Made by a program: the position numbers and the translations under genes. DNA of 64,000 bases. Source: Thermoproteus uzoniensis 768-20 (GTDB lineage: Archaea > Thermoproteota > Thermoprotei > Thermoproteales > Thermoproteaceae). Below the pieces are notes generated by a model. That model was not told where the DNA came from and made no database searches. It worked only from the letters and a program-made list of their open reading frames with translations. Within the stretch, counting starts at the first letter, position 1, and every line of letters begins with the position of its first letter. Shown here piece by piece: positions 52,179-60,208 of this stretch. The stretch is taken from positions 1,744,622 through 1,808,621 of the forward strand of contig NC_015315.1 in NCBI RefSeq assembly GCF_000193375.1, read 5' to 3'.

Positions 52179-52295
52179 ATGAAAGTAACTGTGGCCGACT
52201 TTAAGGCCTTCCCCGTCCCAGCTCCTTCGCCGTTCTATCTCTCTTCTGTTTTTCCGGCGTCCGCCAATTCTCTTTACATTGATGGTTATTGGTGA
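52179..52295 (+). CDS. Possible small protein, 38 aa
   Basis: Short frame starting MKVTVADFKAFPVPAPSPFY and ending in a Trp before TGA. TTTAAAATATTC lies 18-25 nt before the ATG, and the frame is divergent from the decayed gene. It may be the front of another decayed gene or a genuine micro-protein. No family recognised. Confidence 0.25.
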   Translation: MKVTVADFKAFPVPAPSPFYLSSVFPASANSLYIDGYW

Positions 52296-52397
52296 ACAGA
52301 GTTAAGAAAGGTTGGTGGAGAGTTAAGGAAAGGGCGCCGTATGTGAACGGCGCCGCCGATTTTCGGCGTGTTGGGGGAGTTGTATTGTGAGGGTGAG

Positions 52398-52497
52398 TAG
52401 CCCGGCCGGGATTCGAACCCGGGCCACGGGGTCCAGAGCCCCGCATCCGTAGCCGGGCCGCATCGCCGTGGCCCGTTGGCCGCTAGACGACCGGGCT
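52398..52497 (-). tRNA. tRNA-Gln(CUG) with an intron in the D loop
   Basis: Acceptor AGCCCGG/CCGGGCT, discriminator A, anticodon arm GGGG-CTCTGGA-CCCC with anticodon CTG, T arm CCGGG-TTCGAAT-CCCGG. The D stem GTCT pairs with GGAT, but the D loop is about 36 nt instead of 8-10. The extra 26-27 nt include a CGGGCC/GGCCCG hairpin, as expected of a small archaeal intron removed by the splicing endonuclease at a non-canonical site. Removing 27 nt leaves 73 nt. CCA is not encoded. GTTTAAAATCC lies about 25 nt upstream. Confidence 0.88.
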
Positions 52498-52595
52498 CGC
52501 CCCACAAATACGCAGAGGATTTTAAACGTTTTCCCGACATAGGCGCCTATCGTTACCGCGGGCGGTGGTTCGTGGGCCCATGTATCCCCTCGTTG

Positions 52596-53000
52596 TTAGT
52601 TACCTCCGCCGCTGGGAGAATTCTCGTCAACAACTACGTCGAATACGAACCCGCCCACGCTTAACACCCCGTCCTTTATCATCTTGTATTTGACCATGTC
52701 TAATTCCTCGCCTAGCTTTCCGTCAACTTCATATTCCAGATCTAGGTCTATGCATTCGCTGGGGCCTAGATAGAACGGGGCGCTCTCCCCTGTGACGTTA
52801 CTTGCGGAGAAGCCTTGGGCGGCTACAGCGATATATTTGACATATCCCTCTAGGCCGGTTTTGGTGAACGGCCCTCCGTACCTCAGCCGTAGCCTTAACG
52901 GCTCTCTCGTGTTGTTGCATAGCCTCATAGAGCTCGGATATCTAACGCGTCCATCTATATTTCTAGTTATATATATCAAAAATCTATGAAATACTTTCAT
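52596..53000 (-). CDS. Hypothetical protein downstream of the cbsB-like gene, 134 aa
   Basis: A short hydrophobic N-terminus (KVFHRFLIYIT) precedes a beta-rich domain with two Cys (MRLCNNT, SECIDLD). Its position after cbsA and cbsB, with a 17-nt overlap, suggests a small accessory subunit of the respiratory complex. In Sulfolobus a small gene also accompanies cbsAB-soxLN; homology to it is not established here. It could be a periplasmic-side cap or assembly factor. Confidence 0.5.
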   Translation of the reverse strand: MKVFHRFLIYITRNIDGRVRYPSSMRLCNNTREPLRLRLRYGGPFTKTGLEGYVKYIAVAAQGFSASNVTGESAPFYLGPSECIDLDLEYEVDGKLGEELDMVKYKMIKDGVLSVGGFVFDVVVDENSPSGGGN

Positions 53001-53964
53001 TAATTTTTAAATATACTAATATATTAGACACTGTAATTATAGAAGCGAATATGACCATAACGGCGTGTTCCACAAACGCTGTGGTTAAATATACAAGGGC
53101 GGCCACCGCCGTAGCCGAGCGAATGGGCGACTTGGCGACCACGCCGTTTACCACCAGCGCGATTATCGAGAACACGTAAATGCCGGCGAATATCGCGGCT
53201 ATAGGCATTGCCTGAGGCGGAATCAACACGCCCATGCCCATGGCGAATACCATCGACATTATCCCCGCCATGAAGTTGTTGTAGATAGTGAGCTGGTATA
53301 GAGGGTAGGCGAGCAACAAGGCGAGGACGGCCGCCGCCGCGTAGCCCAACGCGGATTTGAGGCCTATACGCGTCCTCGCCATGGAGTACAGGGCGTAGGC
53401 CAGAAGCGACAGGCCGCCTGTAGCGGCTAAGTAGAGCATGGGATATACCAGATACGGGCCGAGACCTCCGAACGGAGCCGCGAAGTATTCGGTCAGCACG
53501 TTGGCCAGGTAAAGCAAGAGGGATAGTATCTGCAACGCTATTAGCGGCCATAAGGGCGCCGATCTAAGGCCTATCTCCGCCAGCACGGTCACAAGAGATA
53601 GAACCGTCAACGACGCCACGATGATGCTGACGAGGATCCACGGCACGGTCATGTAGTACTGGCTATATATGAAGCTCAGAAGAGTCCCTCCCCACATGGC
53701 GGCGGTCACAGCCACTAGGTATATCTTGCTGAGGGGAGTCTCCGCCACGTAGAGCAGGAAGGGTATGACGACCTCTATGCCGAAGACGGCGAAGGTCCCC
53801 ACGAGCTCTAGATACGATACGCCCGGCCCCGGGCTCGGCATAAAGGGAGCTACATAAAATAAAAATTCTCTAAATAAAAACTGCAATATAAACAATATTG
53901 AAAATAAAGAGAAAAGAATAGTATAATCGTTTATAGAGGAAAAAATATTGTTTCTAATTTTCAT
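52984..53964 (-). CDS. cbsB: CbsB-like polytopic membrane protein
   Basis: The 326-aa protein has about nine to ten hydrophobic helices and few charged residues; the first is encoded by AT-rich DNA. In Sulfolobus, CbsB is the hydrophobic partner of the heme glycoprotein CbsA. I base the name on topology and on location 11 bp downstream of the cbsA-like gene, opposite a Rieske/cytochrome b pair. Direct sequence similarity is weak by eye. It probably anchors CbsA and passes electrons across the membrane. Confidence 0.55.
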   Translation of the reverse strand: MKIRNNIFSSINDYTILFSLFSILFILQFLFREFLFYVAPFMPSPGPGVSYLELVGTFAVFGIEVVIPFLLYVAETPLSKIYLVAVTAAMWGGTLLSFIYSQYYMTVPWILVSIIVASLTVLSLVTVLAEIGLRSAPLWPLIALQILSLLLYLANVLTEYFAAPFGGLGPYLVYPMLYLAATGGLSLLAYALYSMARTRIGLKSALGYAAAAVLALLLAYPLYQLTIYNNFMAGIMSMVFAMGMGVLIPPQAMPIAAIFAGIYVFSIIALVVNGVVAKSPIRSATAVAALVYLTTAFVEHAVMVIFASIITVSNILVYLKINESIS

Positions 53965-53975
53965 TTTTATTCTCT

Positions 53976-55382
53976 CTACTTAGTGCGCCTCCTAATGGAG
54001 TAGTATACTAGGCCTATGGCGATCACAGCTATTATCACGCCTATCACCGCGACCGTGATCACGGCCGAAGGCACCGCCGAGACGGCCGTAGTGGACGTAG
54101 TGGAGGTAGTAGTCGTGGCGGTCGTCGTTGTGGACGTAGTCGTCGAGGTTGTAGTCGTTGGCGGCGCCGATGTGGCTATTGTTAGAGGTATGAAGCTGGG
54201 CGATATCGACTTATCCCAGCTGGTCTCGCCAGCCTTGCCTATCCACACGGCGAAGGCGACGTCGTATGTCTGGCCGGGAGTTAGGTCCACGGTGTAGGGC
54301 ATGGGCGCCTTGAGAGGCCTCACGAACTCTACCACCCAATAGCCGTCCTTATAGACGGCGCCGGTGTACCCGTCGAAGTAGCCGGGCTCGGGGCCTGTGG
54401 CGTTGGGGTACCATATGCCGTTGTCGCCCACGTCGTAGAGGCCTGTCTGGTTGTCGAAGAGGTTTATGAAGAAGCCGTGCGGGCTCGCGGCGAACTGCTT
54501 GGCGGCCGAGGGATCGATGCCGTTCTCGACGTCCCACGTGACGTTGGTGAAGTAGGCGAAGTTATCTCCCTGGGGGTCGGTGGCGCCGCTTATCCACTCC
54601 CATATATTTGCGGCGCCTGCGCTCAGGGATCCGCCTGTGTTGGGCTCCACGTTGCTACCCAGATAGGCTTGCATCAATTGGCCGAGCGTGCCGCCGACCT
54701 TGAAGTTGGGGTGGCCGCCGCCTATGTTCATGCAGTCGCTGGGGTTCTGTTGGGTTCCCATATACCACATTATGGCCGCTCTATCGGGGTAGTAGTGGCC
54801 TGAGGTTAGGTTCACGTAGTAGCCGTAGAAGTAGACCCCGTAGTGCGGCGCCATGTAGGCCAGCACGTACTCCATGGGCCTCGGCGAGCCCTTGATCACG
54901 GCGTAGCTGGAGTTGAGCACGAAGTACTTCTTGTGGAAGGCACTTGTCAAGATGTTCAGGAACGTCATGTTTAGCGGGCCCTTGGGGTTGTATACGAGGG
55001 TCCAGTGGCCCGGGCCCGCTATTGCGGCAGGTCCAGCGTAGCTGGGGCCGTAGGGATCCGGCCACTCCATGAGTATGAATATATCGGTGCCGTTCCACGC
55101 GGCCTTGACCATCACGTAGGGCACTAGGCCCGAGGTCGGCACGCTGTACGATATGGGCAACATCTGGGGCGAGAGGTTCGGCACGAGAGAGACGTTGTAT
55201 GCCGGTATCTGGCTCCAGAAGCTCTCCGTGCCGGGAGCCGCCAGATTGGCGCTCCCCACCACCCTGTACGCCACTATGCCCGAGGGGGCTTGCGCCAGGG
55301 CTATGGGGTATACGACGGCCAAAAGCCCCACGGCGAGGGTCAGCGCCGCGGCGACGATCGTGATGGGCTTTACTCTAGCCAT
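53976..55382 (-). CDS. cbsA: CbsA-like heme-binding surface protein (cytochrome b558/566 type)
   Basis: Signal peptide at residues 7-30, then a 360-residue beta-rich domain like the heme-binding domain of ethylbenzene dehydrogenase gamma subunits and Sulfolobus CbsA (VKAAWNGTDIFILMEWPDP, then YVLAYMAPHYGVYFYGYY and GAVYKDGYWVVEFVRPL). A Thr-only stalk (TTTTSTTTSTTTTATTTTST) follows, then one C-terminal membrane helix. Many N-x-S/T sites predict heavy glycosylation. It faces outward and probably shuttles electrons to or from the Rieske/cytochrome b arm encoded divergently. Confidence 0.75.
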   Translation of the reverse strand: MARVKPITIVAAALTLAVGLLAVVYPIALAQAPSGIVAYRVVGSANLAAPGTESFWSQIPAYNVSLVPNLSPQMLPISYSVPTSGLVPYVMVKAAWNGTDIFILMEWPDPYGPSYAGPAAIAGPGHWTLVYNPKGPLNMTFLNILTSAFHKKYFVLNSSYAVIKGSPRPMEYVLAYMAPHYGVYFYGYYVNLTSGHYYPDRAAIMWYMGTQQNPSDCMNIGGGHPNFKVGGTLGQLMQAYLGSNVEPNTGGSLSAGAANIWEWISGATDPQGDNFAYFTNVTWDVENGIDPSAAKQFAASPHGFFINLFDNQTGLYDVGDNGIWYPNATGPEPGYFDGYTGAVYKDGYWVVEFVRPLKAPMPYTVDLTPGQTYDVAFAVWIGKAGETSWDKSISPSFIPLTIATSAPPTTTTSTTTSTTTTATTTTSTTSTTAVSAVPSAVITVAVIGVIIAVIAIGLVYYSIRRRTK

Positions 55383-55519
55383 AGGAAGCTGAATGGCCTT
55401 ACTTTTAAGTTTTTATCTCTATATTTTGGAATGAAATCTGTACTAAATTGGTATAAATTTGGGAAAAATCTGGGAAAGTGGTAAGGGAAAAGCCTTTAAA
55501 TACGAAAAATCGCCTCTCT
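55383..55519. promoter_or_regulatory. Divergent promoter region of the cbsAB-like and soxLN-like arms
   Basis: 137 bp. On the plus strand CCTTTAAATACG (55493-55504) is centred about 22 nt before ATG 55520. On the minus strand ACTTAAAAGT (about 55401-55410) lies 20-25 nt before ATG 55382. The middle is AT-rich. Co-regulation of both arms from here is likely. Confidence 0.6.
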
Positions 55520-56308
55520 ATGTCGCCTACCGACGAGGCCAAGATCGTCGATGAAGGTAGGAGGAACTTCCTAAAGGCGGTGATATTCATATCGGGCGCT
55601 GCCGTCGTTCTCGGGACGTTGCGGGGGCTCGAGTACCTGTTTCCTCCCGAGCTGGGATCCAGCGCCTTCCCGCGGCTCTTGCTAGTTGACGAGAACGGAA
55701 ACCCCATAAAGGCCAGCCAGTTGCCCGTCAACGCCCAGCCCACAATAGCCATATTTCCCTATCCCCTAAGCAATGAGCCCAACTTCTTGCTGAATCTGGG
55801 CGACGAGAACAACCAACCGGTGGAGGTGCCGCCGACCACTGTTGTGATACCCCAGAACGGCGTTAAGTACCAGTTCCCAGGCGGCGTGGGTCCCCACAAG
55901 TCCATAGTGGCTTTCAGCGCCTTGTGTCAACATCTTGGCTGTACGTTCCCCGAGCTCACGTTCTATCCGCCAGGCCATAAGGCCTTCACGGCGTTGGGTC
56001 CCAAAGACAGAGTATTGAACTGCTCGTGCCACGGCTCTACGTACGACCCATATCTCGGCGGCGCTGTCGTGACGGGGCCCACAGTCAGGCCGTTGCCGGC
56101 CGTAGTCTTGGAGTGGGATCCCAACACCGACTACCTATACGCCGTCAAGATGGTGGGGCCTGTGATCTACGGACATCCGGGATACAACTCGCCGACGCCT
56201 TCGCTAGTCATCAACCCCACAAACGATCTCCAGGGAGGATCGCCGATAAGCGGCGATAAGACAGTCGTCAAGACGCACGCGAACCCGGCTCTGTCGGGAG
56301 GGCCATGA
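55520..56308 (+). CDS. soxL: Rieske iron-sulfur protein (SoxL-like)
   Basis: High-potential 2Fe-2S subunit of a bc1-like quinol-oxidising complex. A Tat-type signal RRNFLKAVIFISGAAVVLG (residues 14-32) anchors it. Cluster ligands are Cys/His in CQHLGC and CSCHGS, separated by about 40 residues. 262 aa is long for Rieske proteins, as in archaeal SoxL/SoxF. ATG 55520 is chosen with a TATA box about 22-25 nt upstream. It overlaps the cytochrome b gene by 4 nt. Confidence 0.9.
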   Translation: MSPTDEAKIVDEGRRNFLKAVIFISGAAVVLGTLRGLEYLFPPELGSSAFPRLLLVDENGNPIKASQLPVNAQPTIAIFPYPLSNEPNFLLNLGDENNQPVEVPPTTVVIPQNGVKYQFPGGVGPHKSIVAFSALCQHLGCTFPELTFYPPGHKAFTALGPKDRVLNCSCHGSTYDPYLGGAVVTGPTVRPLPAVVLEWDPNTDYLYAVKMVGPVIYGHPGYNSPTPSLVINPTNDLQGGSPISGDKTVVKTHANPALSGGP

Positions 56309-57729
56309 GCAAGAGCTTGTCGGACAGATTCGGGGAGCTGTTCCGCCTCAAGGATGTGCCCTTCATGGGAGTGCCCGACTACATGTTCAACATAGAGCAC
56401 TGGCTCGGCGGCGTTGCCGCAAGCGCGCTGGCTTGGCAGGCGATAACGGGCTTGTTGTTGCTCCTCTACTACCAGCCCAGCAACGCCTACGATTCGACTA
56501 TGGCGATAATACACAATGTGCCGTTTGGCTCGATACTTCTCTCGTCGCACCTCTACGGCGCTTATATAATGATACTTGCCGTGTATCTCCACGGCCTTTA
56601 CATCATGATAAGCGGCGGGTATAAAAAGCCAAGAGGCGTCCAGTGGGTTCTCGGCGTACTGCTCTTTGCCATGACTCTCGGCGTGGCGTTCATAGGGTAT
56701 TCCATGACTGGGGATGTGCTGGCCGCCGACGCGGTCGACGTGGGGCGGGGCATCTTGACTTCGCTGGGGCTCCAGTCCCTCGCCCCTGTGTTGTTCGGCA
56801 ATGGGACGACTCTGGATCTGTTTACCAGACTGCTCGGCTGGCATATAATAATCGCGGCGGCCATAATCCTGTTCTTCGTCATACATTTCTATCTAGCCGA
56901 GGCCGTCGGCCTCATGCCTAGGCTTAAGGACGCCAACTACAAGGCGCCCGCGGTGCTCGACAAGGCTACTGTGAAGGACCCGTGGTGGCCCAGGAACTTC
57001 GTGTACATGATAGCGCTGGCGTTCATGGTGTGGGGAGTCATACTGCTGTTGCCGTCGATTCTCGCACTGCCGTCGGTATATCCCTACGTGCCCGTACTCT
57101 TCTCGCCGTATCCAGGCCCGTCGCCGACTAGCCCACAGGCGGCTTTGGTGCCCGCGTACCCGCCTTGGTTCTTCCTAATGCTTTACAAGATGGCGGATAT
57201 GCCTCTCGGGTTGAGGAACAACATGCTCCTCGGCGCTATAGTGCCGCTCGTCATACTGTTGTTGATACCCATATTCGATAGAGGCGAGAAGCTACACCCC
57301 ATGGACAGACCCGCCATACTAGCCCTAGCCCTTATAGGCTTGACGTGGCTGATCGAGTTGAGCTCGTGGAGCGCTATTCAGCCAGGCATCCCGGTACAGC
57401 CGCTGTGGGGCGCCATAGTCCTTCTGCCCCCGTTGCTCATAATAGTGGCGGGCATCTACCTGCTACATAGGCAGTGGCTTAAGGTAAGGGACAGGGCGCT
57501 CGCCCGCAGAGAGGAGGCGGCAAAAACGCCGTGGGCTCTAAGTAGCGCGGGAGCCCAAGCGCTGGCCTATCTAACTGCTGTGTTGGCGATAATAATGATC
57601 GGCCTATCGTTTGTCCTAGATCCATTAAGCGAGGGGCCCTATATAGGCATCCTCTGGGGAGCCGCGTTTCTATCGCTATCGGCAAGTATATACAACTACT
57701 TCTATATAACTTATATATTGAATAAATAA
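56305..57729 (+). CDS. soxN: Cytochrome b of a bc1-like complex (SoxN-like)
   Basis: Integral diheme subunit that oxidises quinol. The 474-aa protein has about ten to eleven helices. Heme His pairs appear in SSHLYGAY/LYLHGLYIM-like segments (residues 72-95) and in LLGWHIIIA and VIHFYLAEA (residues 180-200). The KKPRGVQWVLGV loop is typical of cytochrome b. The Qo motif reads PPWFF instead of PEWY, so the conserved Glu is replaced by Pro. It is cotranscribed with the Rieske gene. Confidence 0.88.
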   Translation: MSKSLSDRFGELFRLKDVPFMGVPDYMFNIEHWLGGVAASALAWQAITGLLLLLYYQPSNAYDSTMAIIHNVPFGSILLSSHLYGAYIMILAVYLHGLYIMISGGYKKPRGVQWVLGVLLFAMTLGVAFIGYSMTGDVLAADAVDVGRGILTSLGLQSLAPVLFGNGTTLDLFTRLLGWHIIIAAAIILFFVIHFYLAEAVGLMPRLKDANYKAPAVLDKATVKDPWWPRNFVYMIALAFMVWGVILLLPSILALPSVYPYVPVLFSPYPGPSPTSPQAALVPAYPPWFFLMLYKMADMPLGLRNNMLLGAIVPLVILLLIPIFDRGEKLHPMDRPAILALALIGLTWLIELSSWSAIQPGIPVQPLWGAIVLLPPLLIIVAGIYLLHRQWLKVRDRALARREEAAKTPWALSSAGAQALAYLTAVLAIIMIGLSFVLDPLSEGPYIGILWGAAFLSLSASIYNYFYITYILNK

Positions 57730-58500
57730 TTAAATCTTATATTTAGATATACAACTATTTCTAAGATTTCTCACAGTCTTTAGGAACACCTCCCTCTTTT
57801 TACTGTCTAACAAGTTCTGTAAGAGCGCGTCGAGCAGTCGGGACGATGCAGGCTCTATAGTTCTTCTTATATTTTCATAAAGTAATTCTTTTGTATATTG
57901 ATTTATCTTTATTTGCTTTATTAAAGATTTAGCATCTCCAAACAAATTATCTCTGCCTACCATATATATTAATCCTCTTTCGGCGGCTACGCTCGCGGGC
58001 AGGGGGGAGCCCGCCAATACGTTGAGGGCGTCATATCTTGGGAGTTTTTGGATCAGCGTGTTGAAGCTGAAGAGCGTGGGCACATCGACAGCGCCCTCGG
58101 GATAGCAGAGGTATACATCGGGCGGCGCTATCGTTAGATCGCTTGCGAGTGCCAGCTCCATCCCGAGGCCGACCGCAGAGCCGTTGAGAACGGCCACGAT
58201 AGGCTTCGGCGTAGTTGACAGCACCGAGAAAAGGGTCTTGATATTAGAAACCAGCTCCCTTATCGAGGCGTATGTCGGCTCTATGAACTCCCAGGGCACG
58301 CCAGCCGTGAAGAAGCTCGAGCCTGTGCCCGTGATGGCTATCCACCTAACCTTGTCGTCGTTGTTTGCTATCATCAACGCGGCGCTTAGCTGCACTATCA
58401 CGTCTATATCTAAAAAGTTTTGAATATTATTATTTATTGCAATAACTCCAATATTATCTTCATTCCAGAAATTAACTTTATTAAAATTAATAGACTTCAT
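57730..58500 (-). CDS. Enoyl-CoA hydratase/isomerase family protein
   Basis: Crotonase fold: VRWIAITGTGSSFFTAG (first oxyanion-hole strand), then PIVAVLNGSAVGLGMELALASDLTIAPPDV (second oxyanion hole with GLGMELALASD), YPEGAVDVPTLFSF and a helical C-terminus. The catalytic Glu positions are not both evident, so it may be an isomerase, thioesterase or another crotonase variant. The DNA at both ends is very AT-rich (57730-57950, 58420-58500), unlike the centre. Confidence 0.8.
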   Translation of the reverse strand: MKSINFNKVNFWNEDNIGVIAINNNIQNFLDIDVIVQLSAALMIANNDDKVRWIAITGTGSSFFTAGVPWEFIEPTYASIRELVSNIKTLFSVLSTTPKPIVAVLNGSAVGLGMELALASDLTIAPPDVYLCYPEGAVDVPTLFSFNTLIQKLPRYDALNVLAGSPLPASVAAERGLIYMVGRDNLFGDAKSLIKQIKINQYTKELLYENIRRTIEPASSRLLDALLQNLLDSKKREVFLKTVRNLRNSCISKYKI

Positions 58501-58616
58501 GGATCGTTTCAGCCAGTCTATAATATTAAAAGATTACCATCAGTTGCTCCGATATCTGTAGAGCGGCCGCATAGATATCCAGAGTGGCGATTTAAAAGAG
58601 ATCCGGAGATGTAGGC

Positions 58617-59420
58617 ATGAACATACTCGTCACGAACGACGACGGGATATACTCGCCGGGCTTGAGAATGTTGTATTCCTTCGTGAAGGATCTGGGGCGC
58701 GTCTATGTCGTGGCTCCCGAGACGCCTAAATCGGCGTCTGGGCTCGGCATAACTCTGCACAAGCCTCTCCGCATATCCAAGATGGAGCTCGAGGGGATAC
58801 AAGCTTACGCCACGTCGGGCACGCCGTCGGACACGGTCTACCTCGCCGCGTTGGAGATAGTCGATCGGATAGACCTGGTCTTGTCGGGAATTAACGTCGG
58901 CGACAACACATCGCTCCAGGTAATACTCTCGTCGGGCACCATAGGCGCGGCTATGCAGGCGGCGCTTCTGGGCATACCGGCTCTCGCGTTTTCCGTAGAC
59001 GTCAACGAGCCGGAGGAGCTCTTGGAGGACCCCGCGCTTATATCGGCAATTAGGAACGTTGCGAGGGCCGCGGTGAGATTCGTCGTGGAGTACGGCATGC
59101 CGAAGGGGGTCGACGTGATCAGCTTGAATTTCCCCAGGAGGTTCAAGCCGGGGGCCGCGGTGAAGATGGCGCCGGCGGCTAAGGTTAAGTTCTCGCAGAA
59201 GGTCGATAGGAGGAAGGATCCGCGGGGCGGCGTCTATTATTGGCTCTACGGCGAGTTGGTGAAGGCCGAGCCGGGCACCGACGTCTACATAGTGCACGAG
59301 GAGGGCAACATAGCGCTGACGCCTCTGAGCTTCAACATGAACGTGCTCGGCCCGCGTCCCGAGGCCGACGCCGCGGCGCTCCAGAGGCTCGTCGATCTGC
59401 TTAACAAATCCATAACCTAG
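58617..59420 (+). CDS. surE: 5-prime/3-prime nucleotidase SurE
   Basis: Metal-dependent nucleoside monophosphatase. The N-terminus ILVTNDDGIYSPGLRMLY (residues 3-20) holds the metal-binding Asp-Asp. VVAPETPKSASGLGIT and ATSGTPSDTVYLAAL follow, then the ligand Asn in SGINVGDNTS and SGTIGAAMQAALLGIPALAFS. The length of 267 aa fits. It is preceded by its own AT-rich promoter region and followed by a small gene. Confidence 0.93.
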   Translation: MNILVTNDDGIYSPGLRMLYSFVKDLGRVYVVAPETPKSASGLGITLHKPLRISKMELEGIQAYATSGTPSDTVYLAALEIVDRIDLVLSGINVGDNTSLQVILSSGTIGAAMQAALLGIPALAFSVDVNEPEELLEDPALISAIRNVARAAVRFVVEYGMPKGVDVISLNFPRRFKPGAAVKMAPAAKVKFSQKVDRRKDPRGGVYYWLYGELVKAEPGTDVYIVHEEGNIALTPLSFNMNVLGPRPEADAAALQRLVDLLNKSIT

Positions 59421-59480
59421 CGTCTGTGCAGGCGTTGCACCTTCCAACCGGTTTTTAACCCGCCGTATGTAGATCTACAC

Positions 59481-59621
59481 ATGATGGAGCTGAAGAAGTA
59501 CGTGACGTCGAAGCACATGGTAATAGAGCCTTTTCTGGACGTGAGGTGTTTCGGGGTTAGGAAGGAGCTCTGCACCGATAGAAAAGAGATTAGGTTGATA
59601 CGCTGTACGTACCTAAACTAG
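59481..59621 (+). CDS. Small protein, 46 aa
   Basis: Frame from ATG 59481 to TAG 59619-59621: MMELKKYVTSKHMVIEPF, then VRCFGVRKELCTDRKEIRL, ending RCTYLN. It is basic with three Cys. GGTTTTTAACC at about 59449-59459 is centred about 26 nt upstream, strong support for a real leaderless gene. It converges with the DUF998 gene, overlapping by 4 nt. No family recognised. Confidence 0.5.
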   Translation: MMELKKYVTSKHMVIEPFLDVRCFGVRKELCTDRKEIRLIRCTYLN

Positions 59622-60184
59622 CCCCATTTTATCGCCACGTATATGCCGTATATCGCGGCGTATATCAGGATAGGGTAGACCACCGGCCTCTCCACGATGG
59701 GCGGCTCGCCAAACGCTATGTATGCGGCCAGCGACGCCAACGCCACCGCCCCGAAGAGCACGCCCAATAGCCTGAGCGGCTTCGGCATCGCGGTGTATGC
59801 TCCGAGCACCGCCACGGCAAGCCCCCCGAAGAGAAACGCTATGAGGGCCGAGATTGTGTGGAGGCCGTATGGCGAGCCCTCGGGGAACAGCCCGACGCCG
59901 AGTGCGCCGAGGCCGGCGAGGCCGAGCAGAGCCGTTGAGGTCGCTCGCTTCGCGGTCAGACGGCCCACCCCGTAGGAGGAGACGATGACCAACACGCCGA
60001 GTATTGCTGCCGATGTGTTGAAGAGGGCCGATATGAAGGGACCCGCCAGCGACTTATTGCCCAAGTCGCTTATGTAGTTGGTCCATATGCTGTAGTTGGG
60101 GTAGAGCCACTGCGCTATCTGGACAACCACCATGAACTGGACGGCGGCCGCGGCGAGCAGTATAGCGTATAGCCTTGCCGACAT
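59618..60184 (-). CDS. DUF998 family membrane protein (second copy)
   Basis: The 188-aa protein has about six helices and the DUF998-type motif LYPNYSIWTNYISDLGNKSLAGP, followed by LFPEGSPYGLHTISALIAF. It resembles the gene at 49759-50334 in layout but is clearly divergent in sequence. Function unknown. It lies 24 bp downstream of the APC permease on the same strand, so probably one transcript. Confidence 0.75.
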   Translation of the reverse strand: MSARLYAILLAAAAVQFMVVVQIAQWLYPNYSIWTNYISDLGNKSLAGPFISALFNTSAAILGVLVIVSSYGVGRLTAKRATSTALLGLAGLGALGVGLFPEGSPYGLHTISALIAFLFGGLAVAVLGAYTAMPKPLRLLGVLFGAVALASLAAYIAFGEPPIVERPVVYPILIYAAIYGIYVAIKWG

Positions 60185-60208
60185 AGTGAGGTAAACGTCG
60201 ATGTATTT

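Noticed and set aside
54080-54180. ACC/GTC-rich repeat, possible tandem repeat array
   Set aside because: It simply encodes the Thr-rich stalk of the CbsA-like protein.
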